This document shows positions 54,628 through 63,408 of a DNA stretch of 64,000 bases, piece after piece. Source of the DNA: Microcystis wesenbergii FACHB-1317 (GTDB taxonomy: Bacteria > Cyanobacteriota > Cyanobacteriia > Cyanobacteriales > Microcystaceae); NCBI RefSeq assembly GCF_014696875.1, contig NZ_JACJQV010000111.1:62001-126000 (forward strand), given 5' to 3'. The notes below the pieces were generated by a model. The model was not told the DNA's origin. It did not search any database and was given only the letters and a program-made list of their open reading frames with translations. Position 1 is the stretch's first letter; every line of letters begins with the position of its first letter. The position numbers and the translations under genes were made by a program.

Positions 54628-54843
54628 TTGCAAAAAGCATTCACAGAAATCCAGAAACTGCCAGAGTCTCTTCAGGATGAACTTGCTCAACAATTGCTGG
54701 AAGACATTGAAAGTGAATTAAAATGGCAGCAAAGCCTTTCTAACGAAGATCTGGAATTGGGAGCTTTAATAACAATGGCACAGGAAGCCCTGATAGAAGA
54801 ACAAGAGGGAAGAACAGAAGATAAAGGCTTTGGGGAAGAATGA
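54628..54843 (+). CDS. Antitoxin-like protein paired with a ParE/RelE-like toxin
   Basis: A 71-residue protein, TTG start, with a helical N-terminus (FTEIQKLPESLQDELAQQLL) and an acidic helical C-terminus (QEALIEEQEGRTEDK). The pattern is that of the small antitoxins encoded before ParE/RelE-like toxins. Its last codons overlap the toxin ATG by 4 bp (ATGA). No DNA-binding motif is obvious. An inverted repeat just upstream may be its control region. Confidence 0.75.
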   Translation: MQKAFTEIQKLPESLQDELAQQLLEDIESELKWQQSLSNEDLELGALITMAQEALIEEQEGRTEDKGFGEE

Positions 54844-55115
54844 AGTCAGCCAGAACCAAGAGGTTTCGTCAACTTTTTCTCAGTTTGCCGCAAAGGGGAC
54901 AAGAAACAGCCAAGAAAAATTACGAGATTTGGCAAGAAAATCCATTTCACCCCAGCCTAGAGTTCAAAGAGGTGAAACCAAGAGAAAAAATCTGGTCAGT
55001 CAGAGTCGGCATTGGATGGCGAGCATTAGGGATTAAAAAGTCAGACGAAGAAAAGATAGTTTGGTTCTGGGTTGGGTCGCACTCCGAGTATGACAAGATT
55101 CTAGGTAAGAATTAG
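54840..55115 (+). CDS. ParE/RelE-superfamily toxin
   Basis: A 91-residue protein with the RelE/ParE fold: TKRFRQLFLSLPQRGQETAK, NPFHPSLEFKEV, then the core beta strands WSVRVGIGWRALGIKK and IVWFWVGSHSEYDKIL. It may act as an mRNA-cleaving or gyrase-type toxin; the type cannot be told. The ATG overlaps the antitoxin stop, so the two are translationally coupled. Confidence 0.8.
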   Translation: MKSARTKRFRQLFLSLPQRGQETAKKNYEIWQENPFHPSLEFKEVKPREKIWSVRVGIGWRALGIKKSDEEKIVWFWVGSHSEYDKILGKN

Positions 55116-55199
55116 GAGCGATCTAACCAATCACTGCACCCGACCGAGAGTTAGACTAATAATATTATTCAAGGTTGATGATAGCGGGTCAGTGCGATC

Positions 55200-55268
55200 G
55201 TTATCTGTAAATATTCTCATTTTCAAGGTTTAATTGGGCGATAACTCTATCAATTAAATCACAGCCCT
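55200..55268 (-). pseudogene. Duplicated 3' end of the dus gene
   Basis: About 69 bp match 56113-56181, the last codons of the tRNA-dihydrouridine synthase gene, with several substitutions. It is on the same strand and lies on the other side of the vapBC module (55363-56095), so the module is flanked by direct repeats of the dus 3' end. Confidence 0.85.
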
Positions 55269-55310
55269 AGGCTGGTTTGACCCAAGGAAACCCAACCCCT
55301 TCGTTTAACT

Positions 55311-55329
55311 GAATATATTCCGATATAAT
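55311..55329 (+). promoter_or_regulatory. Candidate promoter/operator of vapBC 2
   Basis: A 10-bp palindrome GAATATATTC (55311-55320) lies 3 bp before TATAAT (55324-55329), 33 bp upstream of the GTG start. The palindrome next to a -10 element fits autoregulation by the antitoxin. There is no well-spaced -35. Confidence 0.4.
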
Positions 55330-55362
55330 CAAAGACAGGTCATTGAACGTTGAGGAAATACC

Positions 55363-55707
55363 GTGAACATCAGCCTAGATTTACCTTCAGAGCTAGAGAA
55401 TGAGTTATCTGCAGAAGCTTCTCATCTCAAATTGCCTTTATCAGAGTATATTCTGCGTGTTCTCTCCTTTCGCCCTTTTCTTCAAAATCCTCCTAAAACA
55501 GGGCTGGAGCTAGTTGCTTATTGGGAAAGCGTTGGGGTTATTGGCTCCCGACCTGATATTATCGATAGTCAGGAGCAGGCAACAACTACTAATACTATTA
55601 ATAAGATAATCCATGCAACAACATCTACGACCCGACCTGATATTATCGATAGTCAGGAGCAGGCAAGCAAATTGCGCCATGAAGCTGAAACCCGTGAGCG
55701 GGCTTAG
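55363..55707 (+). CDS. VapB-type antitoxin with internal duplication
   Basis: A 114-residue antitoxin, GTG start. The N-terminus (MNISLDLPSELENELSAEAS, LPLSEYILRVL) is a ribbon-helix-helix-like region. Its C-terminal part contains RPDIIDSQEQA twice, 28 residues apart, separated by TTTNTINKIIHATTST. The repeat is a direct DNA repeat of at least 34 bp (55549- and 55633-), in frame at 84 bp. The family probably has only one copy, so this looks like a recent duplication. It may still bind the toxin 7 nt downstream. A decayed relative lies at 54085. Confidence 0.8.
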   Translation: MNISLDLPSELENELSAEASHLKLPLSEYILRVLSFRPFLQNPPKTGLELVAYWESVGVIGSRPDIIDSQEQATTTNTINKIIHATTSTTRPDIIDSQEQASKLRHEAETRERA

Positions 55708-55714
55708 GTAGTAA

Positions 55715-56095
55715 ATGTACCTTGTCGATACTGATGTCATGATTGATATTCAGCGGGGTTATGAGCCTGCAATCGCTTGGTTTGCCTCTCTCCCAGAACT
55801 GCCGAGTATCTCTGGCTTTGTTGTGATGGAGTTGATTCAGGATGCTCAGAACCAGCAACAGGTTCGTCGAGTCCTACAGCTTGTAAAACCGTTACCCATT
55901 GTTTGGCCTACTGAAGCTGACTGTACCCGTGCTTTATCTGACTTTACGACTTACCATCTGTCTCATAAAGTTGGACTGATTGATGCCTTAATTGCCGCTT
56001 CTGCCGTTGGGCATAATGCAACCCTTTGCACTTTCAACGTGAAGCACTATCGAGTCATCCCGGGCCTGCGCATGGAGCAACCCTATAGTCGCTGA
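55715..56095 (+). CDS. VapC-type PIN-domain toxin
   Basis: A 126-residue PIN protein: YLVDTDVMIDIQRG (first Asp pair), VVMELIQDAQ (Glu), then LIDALIAASAVGHNATLCTF (Asp) and NVKHYRVIPGL. These are the metal-binding acid residues of VapC RNases. It lies 7 nt downstream of its antitoxin. The 3' end is 18 bp from the dus stop codon, on the opposite strand. Confidence 0.88.
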   Translation: MYLVDTDVMIDIQRGYEPAIAWFASLPELPSISGFVVMELIQDAQNQQQVRRVLQLVKPLPIVWPTEADCTRALSDFTTYHLSHKVGLIDALIAASAVGHNATLCTFNVKHYRVIPGLRMEQPYSR

Positions 56096-56113
56096 AGTAG
56101 CCTAACCCCACCG

Positions 56114-57121
56114 TTATCTGTCAATATTCTCGTTTTCAAGGTTTAATTGGGCAATAGCTCCATCAATTAAATCACAGCCCTCCCCCAGGGATTCGATCCG
56201 CGAAAACCGATCGCGCCAAACCGCCGCACCGGTAAAATCCTGACAATACCAAGCCAGATGTTTCCGTGCTTGCCAAATACCGCGTTGTCCCTTGTATAGC
56301 CATAGCCCCTGTAAATGCTCTTTAGCTAGGCTTAACAGGTCAATAGAGGTGGGTTGCTGCAACTTTTTGCCTGTTTTGAGGTAATAATCGATTTCCCCCA
56401 CCAAATAGGGATAACCGAGGGTTCCCCGCGAACACATCACCCCATCGGCCCGGGTAAATTCCAAACAATTAATCGCCGCTTCCACAGAAACAATATCACC
56501 ATTAGCAATGACAGGAATCGATAAAACCTCCTTCACCCGTTTAATCCATTGCCAATCGGCCGGCCCGTGATAACCCTGTTCCCTGGTGCGTGCGTGCAGG
56601 GTCAACATTTGCACTCCCGCATCTTCCAAACGACGGGCAAAATCGATAATATTAATCTCCTGAGCGTTCCATCCCAAGCGAGTTTTCACCGTTACCGGCA
56701 CCGATACCGCTCTCACCACTTCCCTAACAATTTGCTCGGCAATTTCTGGCTGTCGTAAAAGCGAAGAACCGCCACCTTTTTTAGTAATTTTATTAACAGG
56801 ACAACCCATATTAATATCGATGGTCATCGCTCCTTCCTTAACCGCTTTTTCCGCCGCCACAGCCATAAAATCGGGACGGCAATCAAATAACTGCATACTA
56901 ATTGGTTGTTCTTTGTCCCCGATAACCATTAATTGCGGTAACTCTTGCAGCTGGGAGATTTCTGTCGCATTAACCATCTCGGTATAGAGCATGGAATCAG
57001 GAGCAAAGCGTCTCACCAAGCGCCGAAAAACTAAATCGGTGACACCGGATAAAGGTGATTGCAAGACGCGGCTATGCACTGCTAAATTACCGATTTTGAG
57101 AGGGGATGAGTAGATAACCAT
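56114..57121 (-). CDS. dusB: tRNA-dihydrouridine synthase (DusB-like)
   Basis: A 335-residue flavoprotein: SPLSGVTDLVFRRLVRRFAP, TIDINMGCPVNKITKKGGGS with the catalytic Cys region, TLHARTREQGYHGPADW, and IPVIANGDIVSVEAA. It reduces uridine to dihydrouridine in tRNA. The start MVIYSSPLKIGN at 57121 is preferred over an upstream in-frame ATG at 57166, since the latter adds a hydrophobic N-terminus not typical of the family. Its 3' end is duplicated at 55200. Confidence 0.88.
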   Translation of the reverse strand: MVIYSSPLKIGNLAVHSRVLQSPLSGVTDLVFRRLVRRFAPDSMLYTEMVNATEISQLQELPQLMVIGDKEQPISMQLFDCRPDFMAVAAEKAVKEGAMTIDINMGCPVNKITKKGGGSSLLRQPEIAEQIVREVVRAVSVPVTVKTRLGWNAQEINIIDFARRLEDAGVQMLTLHARTREQGYHGPADWQWIKRVKEVLSIPVIANGDIVSVEAAINCLEFTRADGVMCSRGTLGYPYLVGEIDYYLKTGKKLQQPTSIDLLSLAKEHLQGLWLYKGQRGIWQARKHLAWYCQDFTGAAVWRDRFSRIESLGEGCDLIDGAIAQLNLENENIDR

Positions 57122-57320
57122 AGAACCAGTTAAAAAATCAACAGCCAACACCAGCAAACCGAACAATTAGGGGATTGTTCCGTCACTGTTAACATTTTGC
57201 CAACCCCTAATATATGCTTAACCGTCATCTTCTAGTCTAAAACTACCTGTATGATGATTGGAGAGGATAAAATCTTATCTCTCCTAAACGAGTAATTAAA
57301 CCAAAATTTCGCTTTTTTTT

Positions 57321-58895
57321 ATGGATAATCTGCAACTCTGGCAACGTTACCAAGATTGGTTATACTATCACCCTAACCTAGAACTTTATCTCGATGTCAG
57401 TCGGATTCCCTTCGATGAGGCTTTTCTCAAAGGTCTAGAAGCAAAATTCGAGCGTGCTTTCCAAGATATGGCAGCCTTAGAACAGGGTGCGATCGCCAAT
57501 CCCGACGAACAGCGTATGGTCGGCCACTACTGGCTGCGCGCTCCTGAACTCGCTCCTAACCAGGAATTGCGGGACGAAATCACCGAACCCATAGCACAGA
57601 TCAAAGAATTTGTCAAGAAAATTCACTCTGGAGCGATTAAGCCGCCCAATCGGGCAAAATTTAGCCATATTCTCTGTGTAGGCATCGGGGGGTCTGCTTT
57701 GGGTCCCCAATTCGTCGGTTCGGCTCTATCCCCCCTTAATCCCCCCTTAGAGATTGCTTTTATTGATAATACCGACCCTAAAGGCATCGATCGCACCCTA
57801 GCCCATTTACCCTTAGCTACCACTCTCGTTATCGTCACCAGTAAATCCGGCGGCACTCCCGAAGCGAGAAACGGAATGTTAGAAGTCCGCAACGCTTACG
57901 AAAAACAAGATTTAGACTTTCCCCAACACGCGGTCGCCGTCACTATGCCGGGTAGCCAACTGGACAAATACGCCCAAGATTGGCTAACTCGTTTCCCCAT
58001 GCAGGATTGGGTCGGTGGTCGTACATCAGAACTATCCGCCGTCGGTCTTCTCCCGGCCGCTTTGCAGGGTATCGACATTGATGAAATGTTAGCCGGGGCC
58101 AAAGAAATGGACATGGCCACCCGCGTCCATAACCTGAAAAAAAACCCTAGCGCCCTACTTGCTCTAGCTTGGTATCATGAGGGCAACGGCAAGGGAGAGA
58201 AAGATATGGTGATTCTGCCCTACAAAGACAGTCTCTATCTCTTTAGCCGCTATCTGCAACAATTGGTAATGGAGTCCCTCGGTAAAGAAAAAGACCTCGA
58301 TGGTAATAAGGTGTACCAAGGGATCGCCGTCTATGGTAACAAAGGTTCTACGGACCAACACGCCTACGTCCAACAATTACGCGAAGGTGTTCCCAATTTC
58401 TTCGCTACTTTTATTGAAGTGTTAAAAGACCGGCAAGGAGATTCGATAGAAGTGGAAACCGGCTCCACTGCCGGCGATTTCCTCTCAGGATTACTGCAAG
58501 GTACTCGACAAGCTTTATACGAAAATAGTCGTCACTCTATCACGATCACTATCCCAGAGGTTACTCCCCGTCAGGTAGGGGCCTTAATCGCCCTCTACGA
58601 AAGGGCCGTTAGTTTCTATGCTAGTTTAGTTAATATTAACGCCTACCATCAACCTGGGGTAGAAGCAGGGAAAAAAGCCGCCGCTTCTATTCTGGATTTA
58701 CAAAGAAAAATCGTGCAAGTTGTTCGGGAAACGGGGACTTCTCTTGACCTAGCCACTCTAGCGGCCAAAATTGGTGCTAGTGACCAAGTTGAAGCCATCT
58801 ATAAAATTGTCCGTCATCTCAACGCTAATCGGCGCAGTTTAACTATTACCGGCGATTTAAGTAAACCGGAAACGATCCAAATCTCTACCCGCTAA
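57321..58895 (+). CDS. pgi: Glucose-6-phosphate isomerase
   Basis: A 524-residue enzyme with phosphoglucose isomerase motifs: [52 protein letters not shown] and the late [13 protein letters not shown]. It interconverts glucose-6-phosphate and fructose-6-phosphate in glycolysis, gluconeogenesis and the oxidative pentose phosphate route. The gene is intact. Its stop is followed directly by a heptamer array. Confidence 0.97.
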   Translation: MDNLQLWQRYQDWLYYHPNLELYLDVSRIPFDEAFLKGLEAKFERAFQDMAALEQGAIANPDEQRMVGHYWLRAPELAPNQELRDEITEPIAQIKEFVKKIHSGAIKPPNRAKFSHILCVGIGGSALGPQFVGSALSPLNPPLEIAFIDNTDPKGIDRTLAHLPLATTLVIVTSKSGGTPEARNGMLEVRNAYEKQDLDFPQHAVAVTMPGSQLDKYAQDWLTRFPMQDWVGGRTSELSAVGLLPAALQGIDIDEMLAGAKEMDMATRVHNLKKNPSALLALAWYHEGNGKGEKDMVILPYKDSLYLFSRYLQQLVMESLGKEKDLDGNKVYQGIAVYGNKGSTDQHAYVQQLREGVPNFFATFIEVLKDRQGDSIEVETGSTAGDFLSGLLQGTRQALYENSRHSITITIPEVTPRQVGALIALYERAVSFYASLVNINAYHQPGVEAGKKAAASILDLQRKIVQVVRETGTSLDLATLAAKIGASDQVEAIYKIVRHLNANRRSLTITGDLSKPETIQISTR

Positions 58896-59092
58896 TCAGT
58901 TATCAGTTATCAGTTATCAGTTATCAGTTATCAGATGTAAGTCTTAAGTTAATTAGTTATTTAGTTATTTATTTATCTTCATCTTTATCCCTGATAACTG
59001 ATTACTGTTTACTTTTCACTGTTTACTGTTTACTTTTCACTGATTACTGTTTACTTTTCACTGATTACTGTTTACTGATCACTGATCACTGA
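58896..59092. repeat. Heptamer and related repeat spacer between pgi and the second permease
   Basis: CAGTTAT units follow the pgi stop (58896-58935). Toward the permease the sequence changes to ACTGATT/ACTGTTT-type units with GTTTACTTTTCACT blocks repeated four times, ending 12 bp before the ATG. The two halves are partly complementary. Confidence 0.9.
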
Positions 59093-59104
59093 ATGTAACT
59101 AACC

Positions 59105-60319
59105 ATGGAAATGCTCGAAAACCTGAAAATGGCTTTTTCCGCTTTGATGGGCAATAAACTGCGTAGTGGTCTGACCATGCTAGGAATTGCTATCGGTAAC
59201 GCCTCCGTGATTGCCCTAGTGGGAGTGGGTGAAGGAGCGCAAAAAGTTGCTATTGAGCAGTTTGAAGCCCTCGGTCCGAATGTTTTATTTGTTTCCACCT
59301 CCTCGCGCAATGTCCGGCGGACAATTCCTAATCCCCGGCCTCTCACCTACGAAGATGCTCAAGCGATCGCATCTCAAGTTCCCGCCATTGCCGCCATTTC
59401 TCCCGAATTGAGCGGTAAAAGAATTTTATCCTTCGGTAATAGAACCAGTAATAGCCCCCTAATCGGGGTGGGAGCCGAGTACCTAAACGTGCGTAACCGT
59501 CAACTATCTAAAGGTAGATTTATTATGGAATCTGACCTGAAACGGGATAATCGAGTGATTGTCTTGGGATCGGAATTAGCCAAAAATCTCTTTGGTAATC
59601 GCAATCCCGTGGGCGAAAATCTTCGCATCGGCAATCTTAGTTTTCAAGTCATTGGAATTTTACAGGCGAAAGGCTCCTTATTTGAGGCTAATCAGGACGA
59701 TCGAGCCTTAATTCCCCTAACTACCATGTCTAATCAGGTTCAAGGCCGCAGAGCTATCTTTGGCATTCCCCTGACTCATATTTCTGTCTTGGCCAAAAAC
59801 TCTGCCCAAATTAAAGCCGCCCAGTTTCAGATTAGCAACCTGCTGCAAATGCGTCATCAGGTCAGCGACGAGAATTATGTGCAGGTTTTCCCCCAAACCG
59901 CAGTCTTAGAAATGGCCAAAGAAACTAACGATAGTTTAACTAGAATGTTAGCCTCGATCGCCAGTATTTCCCTGTTTGTCGGGGGAATCGGAGTGATGAA
60001 TATTATGCTCGTGTCAGTCACGGAAAGAACCCAAGAAATCGGGTTAAGAAAGGCTTTAGGAGCCAAAGAAGGGGATATAAAAGGTCAATTTCTGATTGAA
60101 TCGGTGATTTTAGCCACCACTGGCGGAATTATCGGGATTTTTGTCGGCATTCAAGGAATGTATCTAGCGGGAATTTTTGCCGCTTTAACCACCAGTGTCT
60201 CAATCCCTGCGATAATTCTCGCTTTAGGAGTTTCCAGTGCCATCGGTCTGATTTTCGGTGTTGTTCCCGCTCATCGTGCCGCTAAATTAGACCCAATCGT
60301 TGCTTTGAGAAGATTATAG
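59105..60319 (+). CDS. MacB/FtsX-type ABC permease, stand-alone paralogue
   Basis: A 404-residue permease closely similar to 43930-45147: NKLRSGLTMLGIAIGNASVI, RDNRVIVLGSELAKNLFGN and the C-terminal IGVMNIMLVSVTERTQEIGL, RKALGAKEGD. It has no ATP-binding domain, and neither flanking gene supplies one (pgi, hisD-like). Tandem-array DNA precedes its start. It may share an ATPase and adaptor with its paralogue. Confidence 0.88.
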   Translation: MEMLENLKMAFSALMGNKLRSGLTMLGIAIGNASVIALVGVGEGAQKVAIEQFEALGPNVLFVSTSSRNVRRTIPNPRPLTYEDAQAIASQVPAIAAISPELSGKRILSFGNRTSNSPLIGVGAEYLNVRNRQLSKGRFIMESDLKRDNRVIVLGSELAKNLFGNRNPVGENLRIGNLSFQVIGILQAKGSLFEANQDDRALIPLTTMSNQVQGRRAIFGIPLTHISVLAKNSAQIKAAQFQISNLLQMRHQVSDENYVQVFPQTAVLEMAKETNDSLTRMLASIASISLFVGGIGVMNIMLVSVTERTQEIGLRKALGAKEGDIKGQFLIESVILATTGGIIGIFVGIQGMYLAGIFAALTTSVSIPAIILALGVSSAIGLIFGVVPAHRAAKLDPIVALRRL

Positions 60320-60324
60320 TTTTT

Positions 60325-61581
60325 CTAGCTCTTGTCCTGACCTCGGGATTCTATAGCCCCGTCCGTTGCCGTAAATCCCTCCGCTTGCGCTAATATTTGC
60401 AGATTATGGGCTATGGGAGCGAAAGAATCGGCAGGATATTCGATCAAAGTGGCGGAATCGAGAAAAGTTTCCACTCCCACGGGACAACCCAAATAATCAG
60501 CCACCGCTTTTGGAGTAGTGGAACCGAGGAGAATAGTTCCCGATTGTCTCACAGAAGATAGCTTTTCCCAAGGCTCATCGATCATTAAGGATAAATGGGT
60601 AGGAGCAAAAAGATTCGATAATTCGATCGCTTTTTCCAATGACTCCACCACCACGATTAAACCATAATGAGCGATCGCTTTTTCCGTTAACAATCTCTGG
60701 GGATGTACCTGTAACTGTTTTTGTACTTCTTCTTGTACTATTAAAGCCAAAGCCTTATCCGTCGTCAATAAAATCGCCGCCGCTAGGGAATACTGTTCCG
60801 CTTGCGCTAATAAATCTAGGGCCAACTGTCTGGGATTAGCTTGATTATCGGCAATAATAACTAAATCAGAAGTAATAGAGAGATAATCGATTTTTACATG
60901 GTCAGAAACCAGTTTTTTAGCCAAATTAGTATAAAAATCACCTATTCCGGCAATCATCTCCACAGGAGCGATCGTTTTTGTCCCGTAGGCTAAAGCGGCG
61001 ATCGCCTGTGGTCCAGCCACCCGATAAATTTCACTAATACCCACCGATTGGGCTGCCACTAAAATCGCTGGATGGATGCGTAAATCCTCATCGGCGGGAG
61101 ATACCATGACAATCCGTTTAACCCCCGCTATTTTGGCAGGAATCGCCTGTTGGAGCAATAAACTGAGATAGGCTCGTTTACCATCGGGAACGACAATTCC
61201 CACACTGTTAATCGGTTGATAACGTTTCCCTCGAACCGTACCATCCTCAGGAAACTGCACCCAAGCTTTGGGAAGACGCTGACGATGAAAAGCCTCCATT
61301 TTTGCACAGGCAACAGCGATCGCATTTAATAAATCCTGCGACACCTGTTGATAAGCAGCATCGAGTTCCGAGCCACTCACCTTCAGTTGTTGTAGATTAA
61401 GGGACTGTTGATAGAATTTTTCTGTGTAATCTACCAACGAGCGATCGCCAGTAAGTCGCACCTGATCGACAATCTCTCGGACAAGCGATTCTTTTTCCCG
61501 AATTTCCGGATCGTCGAACCGTTCCCGAATTCGTCTCAGTTCCGTTCTGGCTGACCATGGCTCTGTGATAATTCGCAACAT
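60325..61581 (-). CDS. HisD-like protein, probable pseudoenzyme
   Basis: A 418-residue homologue of histidinol dehydrogenase. The overall fold is kept (VGIVVPDGKRAYLSLLLQQA, DLLAQAEQYSL, SNLFAPTHL). Key residues are lost, using E. coli HisD numbering from memory. The zinc ligand H262 (QAEH) is Q, the catalytic E326 (PEHL) is T, and the zinc ligand H419 is not at its place. The segment around D360 (TNHVLPT...) is shortened by roughly ten residues. H327 is kept. It is unlikely to oxidise histidinol; a binding or regulatory role is possible. The true hisD is presumably elsewhere. It converges with the permease, 5 bp apart. Confidence 0.85.
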   Translation of the reverse strand: MLRIITEPWSARTELRRIRERFDDPEIREKESLVREIVDQVRLTGDRSLVDYTEKFYQQSLNLQQLKVSGSELDAAYQQVSQDLLNAIAVACAKMEAFHRQRLPKAWVQFPEDGTVRGKRYQPINSVGIVVPDGKRAYLSLLLQQAIPAKIAGVKRIVMVSPADEDLRIHPAILVAAQSVGISEIYRVAGPQAIAALAYGTKTIAPVEMIAGIGDFYTNLAKKLVSDHVKIDYLSITSDLVIIADNQANPRQLALDLLAQAEQYSLAAAILLTTDKALALIVQEEVQKQLQVHPQRLLTEKAIAHYGLIVVVESLEKAIELSNLFAPTHLSLMIDEPWEKLSSVRQSGTILLGSTTPKAVADYLGCPVGVETFLDSATLIEYPADSFAPIAHNLQILAQAEGFTATDGAIESRGQDKS

Positions 61582-61691
61582 CGAGCTATTATCCTCTAGG
61601 GGCGAAACGAGATGAAAAGGTTTTCACTTCTCACACTCTAGCTTATCGCTTTCAATCTTGACCGGGGAGGAAGACCGAGTCAGTTATTTTA

Positions 61692-61760
61692 GTCGTCGGT
61701 CGTCGGTCGTCGGTCGTCGGTCGTCGGTCGTCGGTCGTCGGTCGTCGGTCGTCGGTCGTC
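61692..61760. repeat. GTCGTCG heptamer array
   Basis: About ten tandem units of GTCGTCG (69 bp) upstream of the hisD-like gene. It has the same 7-bp period as other arrays but an unrelated sequence. Confidence 0.92.
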
Positions 61761-61761
61761 A

Positions 61762-61850
61762 GGAGTCAGGAGATAGGAGTCAGGAGATAGGAGTCAGGAG
61801 ATAGGAGTCAGGAGATAGGAGTCAGGAGATAGGAGTCAGGAGATAGGAGA
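61762..61850. repeat. 14-bp tandem array (GGAGTCAGGAGATA)
   Basis: About six copies of a 14-bp unit, itself two degenerate heptamers (GGAGTCA + GGAGATA), immediately follow the GTCGTCG array. Confidence 0.92.
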
Positions 61851-61880
61851 TTATTTTATTTATTCTCCCCACACCCCACA

Positions 61881-61917
61881 CCCCCCTGCCCCCCCGATGT
61901 CGGGGGGGTTGGGGGGG
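61881..61917. repeat. GC-rich palindrome (C7GA-TG-TCG7)
   Basis: CCCCCCCGATGTCGGGGGGG with flanking CCCCCC and GGGGGGG blocks. It is the same design as the centre of the MITE-like element at 43684-43722 and probably a related hairpin. Confidence 0.85.
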
Positions 61918-62018
61918 TCACACCCCACTTCCCCGCTTCCCGATTTCTCCAAGGTAACAAAACCAGATATTCTACTAAATAGTCGCCTATCACACCAGCC
62001 TGATCTCGTGGTCGTCCA

Positions 62019-63365
62019 ATGCAGTTTGCCAAGATATTAATCGCCAATCGCGGGGAAATCGCCTTAAGAATCCTTCATAGTTGCGAAGAATTGGGCATTA
62101 GAACCGTTGCCGTCCACTCTACCATCGATCGCCATGCCCTTCATGTTCAACTGGCCGATGAGAGTGTTTGTATTGGTCCGCCTCCGAGCAGCAAAAGTTA
62201 CTTAAACATCCCTAATATCATCTCGGCTGCCCTAACACGCAACGCCACGGCCATCCATCCTGGTTACGGTTTTTTGGCAGAAAACGCCCGCTTTGCCGAA
62301 ATTTGTGCCGATCATCAGTTAACTTTTATCGGTCCGTCTCCCAGTGCTATTCTGGCTATGGGCGATAAATCCACCGCTAAAAAAACCATGCAAAAAGCGG
62401 GAGTTGCCACTATCCCCGGCAGTGGTGGTTTAATTACCTCGGAAGCGGAAGCAAAGCGTATCGCTGATGACATCGGTTATCCTGTCCTGATTAAAGCCAC
62501 TGCTGGCGGTGGAGGGCGTGGGATGCGTTTTGTCAAGAGTGCAGATGAACTAGGTGATATGTTAAAAGCCGCCCAAGGGGAAGCAGAAGCGGCTTTTGGC
62601 AATTCGGGAGTATATCTAGAAAAATTTATCGAATGTCCCCGACATATCGAGTTTCAGATTTTGGCCGATAGTCACGGTAACGTGATCCATTTAGGAGAAA
62701 GAGACTGTTCGATTCAGCGACGACACCAAAAACTGCTAGAAGAGGCACCTAGCCCCTTCTTAACGCCCCATTTACGCTCAAAAATGGGTAATGCCGCCGT
62801 TAAAGCCGCTAAATCGATTAATTACGTCGGGGTGGGAACCGTGGAATTTTTAGTCGATAAACACGGCAATTTTTACTTCATGGAAATGAACACCCGTATT
62901 CAGGTGGAACACCCCGTCACGGAGATGATCACGGGGATAGACCTGATCCGAGAACAAATTCGGGTGGCACAGGGCGAAAAACTGCAAATTAAGCAAGATC
63001 AGGTGATATTTAGAGGGCATTCGATCGAGTGTCGCATTAATGCCGAGGATCCCGATCACAATTTTCGCCCTCACCCCGGCAAAATTAGCGGTTATCTGCC
63101 CCCCGGCGGTCCCGGTGTCCGCATGGATTCCCACGTTTACACCGATTACGAAATCCCCCCCTATTACGATTCCCTAATTGGGAAATTAATTGTCTGGGGA
63201 GAAAATCGCGAAACTGCGATTAAACGCATGAAACGCGCCCTGCGGGAATGTGCGATCACGGGAGTACCGACAACTATTGATTTCCATCGTAAAATACTGG
63301 AAACTCCAGCTTTTTTAGCCGGAGATGTTTACACTAATTTCATCCAGGAACATCTCTTGCCCTAG
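62019..63365 (+). CDS. accC: Acetyl-CoA carboxylase, biotin carboxylase subunit
   Basis: A 448-residue ATP-grasp enzyme: [14 protein letters not shown] at the start, [28 protein letters not shown] (ATP loop), [19 protein letters not shown], and [20 protein letters not shown]. It carboxylates biotin on AccB for fatty acid synthesis. accB is not next to it. The gene is intact and of normal length. Confidence 0.97.
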   Translation: MQFAKILIANRGEIALRILHSCEELGIRTVAVHSTIDRHALHVQLADESVCIGPPPSSKSYLNIPNIISAALTRNATAIHPGYGFLAENARFAEICADHQLTFIGPSPSAILAMGDKSTAKKTMQKAGVATIPGSGGLITSEAEAKRIADDIGYPVLIKATAGGGGRGMRFVKSADELGDMLKAAQGEAEAAFGNSGVYLEKFIECPRHIEFQILADSHGNVIHLGERDCSIQRRHQKLLEEAPSPFLTPHLRSKMGNAAVKAAKSINYVGVGTVEFLVDKHGNFYFMEMNTRIQVEHPVTEMITGIDLIREQIRVAQGEKLQIKQDQVIFRGHSIECRINAEDPDHNFRPHPGKISGYLPPGGPGVRMDSHVYTDYEIPPYYDSLIGKLIVWGENRETAIKRMKRALRECAITGVPTTIDFHRKILETPAFLAGDVYTNFIQEHLLP

Positions 63366-63408
63366 GGCGTTACCATGAATTTTAGACGAGAGTAGGTTGG
63401 GGATAATA

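Noticed and set aside
60325-61581. Naming the HisD homologue as functional hisD
   Set aside because: Zinc and catalytic residues are lost, so only HisD-like is defensible.
61856-62047. 63-codon minus-strand ORF upstream of accC
   Set aside because: It is made of repeats and GC palindrome sequence and overlaps accC; no protein-like character.
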